Assembly: GCA_025991245.1 (NCBI GenBank)
Contig: BQMJ01000028.1
Coordinates: 1-64,000 of the forward strand
Reading direction: 5' to 3'
Length of the DNA: 64,000 nt
Source: Galdieria partita
Lineage: Eukaryota; Rhodophyta; Bangiophyceae; Galdieriales; Galdieriaceae
Shown here: one piece after another, positions 55,591 through 64,000 of the stretch
How the letters are laid out: each line of letters opens with the position of its first letter
Numbering within the stretch: the stretch's first letter is position 1
Position numbers and translations under genes: made by a program
Notes under the pieces: generated by a model
Told to the model about the DNA's origin: nothing
Seen by the model: only the letters and a program-made list of their open reading frames with translations
Database searches by the model: none

Positions 55591-55619
55591 AGCGCCAAAA
55601 TTCGAAATGGGCGCCCAAA
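55591..55619. promoter_or_regulatory. paired E2F-like element upstream of MCM5
   Basis: AGCGCCAAAATTCGAAA followed by TGGGCGCCCAAA, 12-40 nt before the MCM5 ATG. The left 17 bases equal the POLA2 element apart from one extra A. It contains two GCGCC-type cores facing each other. Confidence 0.65.
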
Positions 55620-56108
55620 TGTTTTGAAATTTTTCTTGGGGACGAAAATGGAAAGAAAAAAGAGAATCCATTTGAATCCAACCACTCAACTTTCGTTGGA
55701 CAGCGACTGATTATCTGAGACTCGAAGTTTTGGAAACTGGTTTCTATCAGTTTCTCTCAGCACTCAGTTCATAAAATGAAAAAGTCCAAATATTTTCAGC
55801 CAATACTATGCTGTAAAACGAAATACATTCAGTTTGTGAACTTTTTTGAAATAGATGGTCGTTTAACTATTTTTTTAAAAAACGATAGACTAGGTTCCTG
55901 TATCTTCCCACAATATCTTTCTAGTATCTCTCTTCAGATAACAACTTTTCAGTAGTCGTTTTGGATTACACAAATGTTGTTCTGTAGAGATGTACTAGAC
56001 CGATTCATTGATAGAGTGCTGTCTCTATGGTATATCTTTGAACGATGAAAACTTGTTTAATTGCAAGTCTTATCAACAAGGACCTCTCTCCTTTGTAAGA
56101 TACAAAAA
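55620..56108. other. intergenic region between MCM5 and ATP6V1A
   Basis: About 490 nt between two minus-strand genes; the right part is the 3' flank of ATP6V1A and the left part the MCM5 promoter. No gene or RNA recognised. Confidence 0.4.
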
Positions 56109-57987
56109 CTACAAACTATTCTCGATTCTGTTAAAGCCTTCTGTAATCTCTGAATACAATGCGTCCAGTTTACTTCTCAAAGCATCTTCACCTAACAACA
56201 AAATTAGATATATCGATCCAATAAAAAGCTAAACAACCTTTCGCAGGGTCTAGAAACTTCATCCCCGATATCTTATAAATCGTTTCGCCCATTTGTTCTT
56301 TGATTTGTGCCAATGTTAGATGCTGTTCACCAGCTCCTTCTATGGCTTTGTTTGCCAATTCATAAAAGTGTATCATATTGCGCAACATAAGAACGCTCTT
56401 ATAGAATGGACAGAAACGATCATAATCCGTAAAAGAGTTTTGAGCAAGAAAATCCTCGCGTATCATTTTTGCTACTTCGAGAGTTATCTTATCATTTTCA
56501 GCAAGTGAGTCCTTTCCCACCAATTGTACTATTTCCATCAGATCATCTTCTGTTTGAAGAATCTCTCTGCTCCTTTGTTGGTAATTTAGAAATTCTGGAA
56601 AACTCTGTTCATAATAAGGTTCCAACGCTTTCATATATTTGGAATAGGAGATTAACCAATTGACTGCAGGGAAGTGCTTTCGTTGCGCCAGTTTTTTATC
56701 CAAACCCCAAAAGACTTGAACGATTCCAAGAGTAGCTGAAGTGACTGGATCGGAAAAGTCACCACCTGGAGGTGATACAGCTCCCACAATGGTTATAGAA
56801 CCTTGTCTCTTAGGAGAGCCAAGACAAGACACTTTACCTGCTCTTTCATAGAAACTTGCCAATCTAGCTGCCAGATATGCGGGATAACCACTATCAGCAG
56901 GCATTTCTGCTAGTCTTCCACTTATTTCTCTTAATGCTTCTGCCCATCTGGAAGTAGAATCTGCCATCATACTAATATTGAATCCCATATCTCTATAATA
57001 CTCGGAAACCGTAATTCCTGTATAAATAGAAGCTTCTCTAGCAGCTACAGGCATATTGGAAGTATTTGCAACGAGAAGAGTTCGTTTCATGATACTTTCC
57101 TCTCTATCTCCGACGGTCATAGTAAGTTCAGGAAAGTCTTTTAAGACTTCCGCCATTTCATTACCACGTTCTCCACATCCGACATAAACTATTCCATCTG
57201 AATTGGAAAATTTACTCAAAGCTTGTGAAATGACTGTCTTCCCGCAACCAAACGCTCCTGGTATTGCACAAGTTCCTCCTTGAACTGACGGGAAGAGAGC
57301 ATCCAACACACGTTGCCCAGTTAAAAGTGGTTTATCTGCACGAAGCTTTTCTGTGACAGGTCTAGGGAGTCTTACAGGCCATTGTTGCACCATAGAAAAC
57401 TTTTTCTTTTGTCCATTAAAATCAATTTCCAAGACTGTGTCTTCCAAGGTATAATCTCCAGGTGGTGCTAGATATAATAATTTACCCATTTGATTGGGAG
57501 GCAGCATAATCTTGTGATCGATGAGTGGTGTTTCTGGAACTATTCCATAGATATCACCTGCTGTAATGGGATCTCCCACCCTCAAGTTATCCGCAGGCCT
57601 AAATTCCCATACTTTCTTTCTATCCAGTGCTGGGACGTTTACTCCTCTTGGAATAAATACCGAGTTGCTCCTTTCTGCAATTTTCTCCAAAGGCCTTTGT
57701 ATTCCGTCGAAAATATTACCCATAAGACCTGGACCAAGTTCTACGGACAAAGGAGAACCCGTACACAAGACGGGGTCACCTATTGTCAATCCTGAAGTTT
57801 CTTCATAGACTTGAATAGTTGCAACAGAACCCTCCAATCGTATGATTTCACCCACGAGCTGTTCGTTTCCTACTCTAACCAGTTCATACATAGCTGCGCC
57901 GTCCATGTGTTCAGCAGAAACGACAGGACCTGATACCTTTTTAATGGTACCAGTATGAGTACCGTTAGCTCTTTGAGAAGTTCTCAT
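56109..57987 (-). CDS. ATP6V1A: V-type H+-ATPase catalytic subunit A
   Basis: Catalytic subunit of the vacuolar proton pump V1 sector. Exon 1 (57987-56238), a 46-nt intron and exon 2 (56191-56109) give 610 residues (human 617). P-loop GAFGCGKT at about 244-251; [18 protein letters not shown]; the ATPase signature [35 protein letters not shown]. Without the last intron the protein would end in an unrelated peptide. Splicing to [19 protein letters not shown] restores the normal C-terminus ending [12 protein letters not shown]. Start is the ATG at 57987, with a GTG 12 nt upstream. Only 14 nt separate it from the stop of the upstream same-strand pyridoxal kinase gene. Confidence 0.96.
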
Positions 57988-58001
57988 AGGGTTATCCACA
58001 A

Positions 58002-59036
58002 CTATAAAAGCTCTTTATAAACTCGTGTTGCAATCAATTCTTTGGGAGGATTTTGCACAAAGCACTGATTGGCAATCAGTTGCAATTCCAAAGTCGATCG
58101 ACTGTTGGCTGCAGTGTTTTGTAATATGGAATGTACACTTGCCATTGCCTTTTCACAAGCAGTTACAATATCACCTTTCAAAATAACAAACCAACCCAAA
58201 ATAAGAGCACTACTCAAGTCACCAGCTCCTGCAAAGTGACCTTTTATCTTCTCTACTGTTTGTATATATTGTTGTTTACCCCATTCACTACTGATCAATA
58301 TCACGAAAGAGTCCATATCCTTATATTCTCCACTTGTAACTACTATATGCTGAACTTTGTTTTGTGTATGTATATATATGCAAGCTTGGAAAGCCTCCTC
58401 CAAAGTATCCACCGGCTGATTGGATAGAATAGACAACTCAAACTGATTAGGAGTGAGAATATTGGCAAAAGTAACAACAGCGTCTCGATAAATGGGAACT
58501 ACTTGAGGGGAGACATACAACTTGCCTTGATCACCCTATTCACAAATAAGGAAGATATAAAATAGCATTCAAAAACTACGAACCATGACTGGATCACACA
58601 CGAGCAAGAGATCGGGCTTCATACTTTTGAGCCGCTTTATTGCTTCCAACACACGAAGGAGTAAAGTCTGGTCACCTATATAACCCATCAAAACATAATC
58701 CCTAGCTACATCGTCAAGAGCCATCTCCTAATCGCATAATATATGCGTACACTTGTTGCAATAGACAGTTGGACTCTAAACCAACAATAAGTTGATCAAA
58801 ATCTTCACCCGAAAGCCTCTTTCCACGAAAACCACCCAAATAACCGGTGTGATTAGAATATTGTACGGTATGGATGGAATCCACCTCAAAACCTAACAAC
58901 TCAAGTGGAAAAACAGCTGCCTAAACATATTTGTTATTCTGAAATACTAAAGTTTTCAACTTCTTACTTTGTTGCCAACATAGCCAGAAACTACATGACT
59001 TTGAATACTCAATACCCGACTACCCACTTGCATCAT
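58002..59036 (-). CDS. PDXK: pyridoxal kinase
   Basis: Phosphorylates vitamin B6 vitamers to make PLP. Exons 59036-58968, 58920-58751, 58701-58584 and 58535-58002 (introns 47, 49 and 47-48 nt) give 296 residues. Landmarks: [86 protein letters not shown] and [18 protein letters not shown], the ATP/Mg site with catalytic Asp in GAGD. Length is near the human enzyme (312). PLP-dependent kynureninase and cystathionine gamma-synthase lie within 16 kb. Two adjacent ATGs are available as start; the first was used. Confidence 0.94.
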
Positions 59037-59212
59037 CCAACCCAGTTTCCCAACTGGTCTTATTCTCTGCTTAGAATGATATTCAACTTGAGTTCTTCTT
59101 CAACCCATCCTACAAAGTTTATACAACATCTTGAAGCAATCTTCATGCTTCTAGAGAAAGAGGATATTGTTCAAACAGAAAATGGGTATCTCATAATCTC
59201 TTAAAAGTGGAA

Positions 59213-62200
59213 CTAGTCACTTTTCTTCGTTTCCTGTTCTAAAATAGGCCATAACCACGAAGGTATGGATTCCTTCATTCGTTCACCATATTTCACAATA
59301 GCTTGTTGAATACTTTGTGATTGATGGAGCACATCTTTGAGTGGTTGTGGAGGAAGCCTCAAAATAATCGGAACAGAACGAGGAATCGTCATCTGACAAG
59401 CTTTCACAAAACCTTCCCAAAGTCTACTTTCTTTCCAAACTTCACGATCAATCAATCGAGCAAAGATGACTGAAATAATAAACTTCTGCAACTGTGGAAA
59501 GTGAAGAATGGATTGAATAACTGTTCGTAAAAGTAATATTGGAATGGGACTTTTCTCCACCAATTGCTGCAAAGATGTAGCAACAGCATCTTGTGTAAAA
59601 ATGGTCTTGAGTTCAAAGCAATACTGAATGGCATAAATCACATTGCGTAAAGAAAAGATGCCCTGTTTAGGCTCTAATAGATGCAACTCTACAAGAAATT
59701 CTGAGGCTTGTATGACAGGTAAGCGAGCACCAAACATTTTGGATACTGCATGTTTGAATGGAGAGCCATCCAACGCCACCAGTCGAGGTAAAAGACTAAG
59801 CAGTTCTTCCTTGGAAAATAAATCTATAAATGGAATTGCGTATCTCACGTCGCAATCTGGTCGATATGGATCTTGAAAATGCTTCCTAGCAGCTTCGAAT
59901 ACCTCAGAACTTGTCTTTTTACCATTATCCATGAGACTCTCCAAAAGCTCCAATACAAAAGTAGCTACTTTAGGCGAATGACTGGCAACCAACTCTACAA
60001 GTTCTGGTGAATCCTCAGACAGTGTTCGGGAGAGATTGGGAATATAAGTTTTGAATAGGCCAATCACTTGATCATTACCAGTTTCTTCCAACACTTGCAA
60101 CAATGATATCAATAATCGAGGCTTTCTTGAGCTCAAAACAACGTAGAGACTAGAGTAACGTTCCACCAGTTTTTCCCAACCTACCAGTAATGAAGTGTCC
60201 TCCGACGTATCGTTGAAAGTACAAAGTTTGCTCTCTTTTCCTTTCATGATTTCATGAATAGCCAACAACAGCTTCTCTTTGGCAAACGTTTCAATAGTCT
60301 CTGCAAGAGATTCTATAGAATATAGACGACTACTTAGTAAGCGAATTGCAGGACCTCTCAATACTTCATCTTCATGAACGGCATAATCTAAAATAACCTC
60401 AACAAATCGCATTCTGTCTCTTCCCGGTCGTTGTGTGATCATTTCCAATAGAGCGTTGAGTACAGCTGTCGTCTTTGAAGGATCTTCAATATAGGTGCGA
60501 ACTTCGTCTATTGCTCCTTGAAACAGAATGGGAACTTGTACATACAACTGTGCAAAGAGTGAATCTTCCATAGGAGTCAGATGACGAGAAACTTCTCTAG
60601 CAAAGATATAAAAGAGAGTTTTGTAACGCTCAGAAACATATTTCTCCAAATCAAACAGTTCCATCGTGTTGGAACTCAACCAACGACTTTCTTCTCCATG
60701 ATCGGCTACTACTCCTTCTGAAACAGATGATTCTGAATGGGCAACAATCAAATCAATCAATTCGGACTTTCTAGCGTTCTTTGTAAACTCTACATTCATC
60801 GAGTGTAATTTTTCCTGCAATTGCTTAACCGTCTTTCGAGACAACTCATCGAGAGAATAAAGGCTTTCATCTTTCAGTCCTTTCTTCATCAAATCAAATA
60901 CACTCTTTTGATAATATTCTCTTACTGCTGAAGATACACAAATGGCAGCTTCTCCATACAGCCAATGAATAGCTAATTCCAATCGAGTTTCTATTTTATC
61001 CACAATAAACTCAATGGCTTCTTTATACAAAGATTGATCCTGTTGACAATTGGGCAACATTCGACCCAATAATGCTAGTCGCAACGCATTCCCACCACCA
61101 ATATTGGCTTCTTTCTCAGCAAAAAGAATACGTTTACAAGCTTCCTGTGAAAAGCGATCGATCATTTCGTCCGAATAAGTAGGTAATGATAAAACAGGAG
61201 GTTTTTGTAAGGCATGACCGATGGAAAGTGGAACAACTTGTTCTTGTTCTTCCTTTTTGCTTTCTTCCATATCAGAAATGGACAAAACTTCTCGTTTCTT
61301 TTCTTGCATTGGAGGATGAATAGAATCGTTTGTATTCTGATGAGACGCCACAGAAGGTGTGGACGAAGCTGCTCTAGCCAATTTGGAAGCTAGACGTGGA
61401 TCAAGTCTGGGATCTCTTCTAAGCTTGGAAACAGAATGAGTTGCTCCCACAGATTCATTCGCTTCAACTTGAACAGGTTTGGAGTCTTCTAAGCTTATTG
61501 CATCTCCACCCATAGCTGATTGCCCCTTTGTGGTTTCTTCTGTATCCAATAAAACAGTTGGAAACTCTAGAACATTCTTCAATACTATTTCAACCAATGT
61601 AGATAATGGATAGGTATTTACAAGTGAATCTGTCCAATTCTTAGCTTCCTCAGCAGAAATCCTCTTTTGACTACGAAGTCTCTTGGACTCTTGTTCAGAA
61701 TCATTCTTTATATTCGATGAAGTATAAGGTCGCTTTGGTGGACGTCGGATATGAATAACTGAAGAATCGGTCGTTCGATTCTTTGCGCTCGCGATAGCAT
61801 TGTCATCCACACCCAAGTTTCGTAATGCAAGTTCCAAACTTTGTAAAATAGATGGCATTTGTTGCAAGGATGAAACTGAAACTGCTGACAATAACAAACT
61901 CTTCAACGATGAGCGCTCGGTAACTTTCTGTGCATTGGACAGATTGGAATCTCCTCCTTGAATAACACGATGTACAACAGTCATAATTCTGCTAGCAAAT
62001 GCAGGACGTTCTTCCATAATATGAAACAAACTGGCCATTGCTGCACATCTTACTTGAAAGTTAATAGTATCCACACTAGAATGACTAAAAACTTTCAAAA
62101 TTTCTGACAATAATTGTTCTGCTTCTTTGAAGACTTCTTCCTTGGATATACTATGACGTCCTTCTTTGAGTTCATCAAATAGTGAATGATGACGTTTACC

Positions 62201-62771
62201 AGATTCTTCTTCATGATTGGAAGGAGAAAACAGCTTAATAACAGCTTCCAATAGTTTCAAACTTTGCAAGGCCAAACTTTCATTCTTTTCCAACATAAAT
62301 TGACAAGCTGTTTTGCAGATTTGGTTCAAGACATTCAATAACCCCTTCGCTTTGGCTTCAACCACATTGAGAAATAACAATACTCTCTGCACTACAGAAA
62401 GTAACTGGAGGGTCGCGTGTACTACTTTTCTTTGAACATTGGGACTTTGATCACTTATCATCATCTGTAGACTCTCCATTGCTTAAAAGAGCAACTTGTA
62501 AGAACTAGGTTCCAGCAATCAAACAGTTCTTACCTGTATATATATATTCTTCTTGTTTGGAACCGATTGCTAAAATAAAATCGACTACGGCTACTCTGAC
62601 GGAAACTATTCGGTCTCTTTGATACTCCAACACTAAGGGAAACACAGTTTGTAACGCCGTAGGGTCCTTATGAAGGACAAGTTCCTGTAACTTTTTAAGC
62701 AGTTCAACTTTCTCATTGGGGTTTACAGAAGATGCTATTTGGTTTAAGAGTGTCACCAGTTGAGTGTTCAT
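59213..62771 (-). CDS. SYMPK: symplekin/Pta1-type polyadenylation scaffold with SAP motif
   Basis: Scaffold of the mRNA 3'-end processing machinery (CPSF/CstF bridge). Exons 62771-62534 and 62481-59213 with a 52-nt intron give 1,168 residues. The N-terminal HEAT repeats match symplekin (LKKLQELVLHKDPTALQTVF, PLVLEYQRDRIVSVRVAVVD, SDQSPNVQRKVVHATLQL). RRDPRLDPRLASK recalls the PRLDPR stretch of other symplekins. The C-terminal domain shows LWEGFVKACQMTIPRSVPII and LRLPPQPLKDVL. At about 620-660, ELSRKTVKQLQEKLHSM ... ELIDLIVAHS reads as a SAP motif, which I do not know from animal symplekin. Confidence 0.9.
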
Positions 62772-62882
62772 TGAAGCAATCCACTTGCAGCCCAAACTGG
62801 ATATTTCTTCAAGTGACGACAAAATGCCCAAACACTACAATTGGATTTCTTTACAAACCATCATCCGTTGGTCTCGTTTTTC
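62772..62882. promoter_or_regulatory. short bidirectional promoter between symplekin and ferroportin-like gene
   Basis: Only 111 nt separate the two divergent ATGs, so both 5' UTRs and both promoters must fit here or overlap coding sequence. No specific motif recognised. Confidence 0.5.
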
Positions 62883-64000
62883 ATGTTGTGGTATTATTAC
62901 AACAAACAACAAACCCTTTTGTTGATAGGACATGCCACAAGTCGTTTGGGAGACCAAGCTTGGAACTTTATAGTTCCACTTGTTCTTGTTGTTGTATCTC
63001 AAGGAGCACTGTGGGTTGCTTCATTCTATGCTATTTGTGGTAGAATCGTTACTCTATTATCCGGTTCAAGGCTAGGTGTCTATATGGATACTCATGAAAG
63101 AATTCGAGTAGTAAGAAGTGGTGCAATTATTTCTGTTTGTTCTGTCATATGGGTTACATTCTTGTTTGCTTGGTTACTTCAGATTAGCGATACCTCTACT
63201 TGCTTTCATGGCAATTGGCTGGAGTGGTTATTTCAACAACACTGCTCTTGGAAAATCAAGTCTTTGTTTATCTTCTTGTCCATCACTGGAAGCGGTGAAG
63301 TTATAGGTGCTTTTCTAACTAGAGTTTCTGTGGAGCGTGATTGGATAGTCGAATTAGTTGATCCAGAGAACCTCGCACACTTCAATGCCACTTTAAGAAG
63401 AATCGATCTCCTGTCTGAAATATCAGCACCTCTACTTGTTGGTTGGTGGGTAAACACGTCTAGTATATCATCCACCGTTTATTCCATTTTGTGTGTTGGC
63501 CTTTTTAATATTTTAAGCTTTCTTATGGAGTATGGAATATTGCACTGGATGAATTCCGTTGGCAATTGGAATACACACTCAGTAACGGTTCAAGAAATCT
63601 CTAGTCGTGATGTTGTAGACAGTCAACAGAGCCATGCTGAGGACCCTATTCTATCGAGTTTTTCGATATTCATTCGGCATCCCTTGAATTGGGTTTTGCT
63701 AGCTTATGCTTGTTTATGGTTCAATGCAACATCTCCGCATGGCATTTTATTAACTTCTTATTTGGCTGAAGAACATGTTTCTAATCTCACATTGGGTATT
63801 TTTCGTGCTAGTGGTGCCATTTTTGGTTTCCTTGGGACACTTGCTTTTCCTTGGTTGGAGAAATTCTGGGGATTGCAATTCACTTGTCTCATTTCACTTC
63901 TTCTGGAGACTATCACGTTGATATTTTCTTGTATCTTGATTGAGTCGAGTACAAAAAATGGATGGAGTTTGTCTTTCTCTCTGGCCATGATCGTCGTATC
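62883..64000 (+). CDS. ferroportin-like metal exporter (3' end beyond window)
   Basis: Open without a stop from the first in-frame ATG to the right edge (372 codons, partial). Homologous to SLC40A1/ferroportin, which exports iron or other divalent metals. TLLLIGHATSRLGDQAWNFI aligns with the LGHSLSTWGDRMWNF start of ferroportin. SVERDWIVEL, FNATLRRIDLLSEISAPLLV and GWW match the ERDWIV / MNATIRRIDQLTNILAP block. Several hydrophobic helices follow (HPLNWVLLAYACLWFNAT). The N-terminus is shorter than in animals; another ATG at 62825 is in a different frame. Cell location unknown. Confidence 0.85.
   Translation, partial: MLWYYYNKQQTLLLIGHATSRLGDQAWNFIVPLVLVVVSQGALWVASFYAICGRIVTLLSGSRLGVYMDTHERIRVVRSGAIISVCSVIWVTFLFAWLLQISDTSTCFHGNWLEWLFQQHCSWKIKSLFIFLSITGSGEVIGAFLTRVSVERDWIVELVDPENLAHFNATLRRIDLLSEISAPLLVGWWVNTSSISSTVYSILCVGLFNILSFLMEYGILHWMNSVGNWNTHSVTVQEISSRDVVDSQQSHAEDPILSSFSIFIRHPLNWVLLAYACLWFNATSPHGILLTSYLAEEHVSNLTLGIFRASGAIFGFLGTLAFPWLEKFWGLQFTCLISLLLETITLIFSCILIESSTKNGWSLSFSLAMIVV

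Noticed and set aside
58905-59204. Plus-strand frame of 99 codons ending LEKEDIVQTENGYLIIS
   Set aside because: The tail looks protein-like, but the frame runs antisense over pyridoxal kinase exon 1 and its promoter and has no supported start; judged chance.

Overview
The window is a chromosome end of a compact, AT-rich nuclear genome. It opens with a C-rich telomeric array on the + strand, so base 1 lies at or near a left chromosome terminus. About 18.5 kb of subtelomere follows with no intact gene, and then densely packed eukaryotic genes run to the right edge. Nearly all introns I could place are 44-60 nt (one is 76 nt) with GT-AG ends. Intergenic gaps are often under 200 nt, and some same-strand neighbours almost touch or overlap. 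The gene set includes a plastid-type cystathionine gamma-synthase and an AI-2E permease with a transit-like N-terminus, alongside a kynurenine pathway, a GT69 enzyme and TSPO. Together these fit an extremophilic red alga such as Galdieria best; that assignment is inference, not something the sequence proves.

Subtelomere (1-19.1 kb). The telomere mixes two unit lengths, CCCTAATAAA and CCCTAAATAAA. A 2.8-kb unit is present twice (about 576-2998 and 3350-5800) with a truncated copy between (3061-3262). Each copy is preceded by degenerate telomeric sequence in the same orientation as the present terminus, which looks like a stack of former chromosome ends. More decayed copies continue to about 8.8 kb. 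From about 10.7 kb the + strand turns from T-rich to A-rich and carries a second repeat family. Reading frames there still resemble each other as protein at about 11.5, 13.6 and 18.4 kb, so an unrecognised gene or element family appears to have decayed in place. The first intact gene (19.1 kb) encodes a P-loop NTPase with a possible restriction-endonuclease-like segment and a C-terminal SAM-like domain, an architecture reminiscent of Crinkler/RHS-type proteins.

Gene-dense part (21.9-64 kb). Left to right: eL20; an unknown coiled-coil/propeller-like protein; uS17; a NIPA-type Mg transporter with a very long loop; a nuclear-basket nucleoporin candidate with a SAP motif (-); an alpha/beta hydrolase (-); an F-box/WD40 protein (-); an AI-2E permease (-); BLOC1S1 (-); a STE20-group kinase; a CAP59-like glycosyltransferase; 3-hydroxyanthranilate dioxygenase (-) divergent from kynureninase; DNA polymerase alpha subunit B; NSA2 (-); TSPO; cystathionine gamma-synthase; PP4 regulatory subunit 3; MCM5 (-); V-ATPase subunit A (-); pyridoxal kinase (-); symplekin (-); and a ferroportin-like transporter cut by the right edge.

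Functional links. Kynureninase and HAAO are consecutive steps of tryptophan-to-NAD synthesis and share one promoter region. Kynureninase and cystathionine gamma-synthase both use pyridoxal phosphate, and pyridoxal kinase is close by. MCM5 and POLA2, two replication genes about 10 kb apart, carry almost the same paired E2F-like element just upstream of their start codons, which suggests shared G1/S control. I reconstructed exon joins by reading splice sites and family conservation by eye; they need transcript confirmation.
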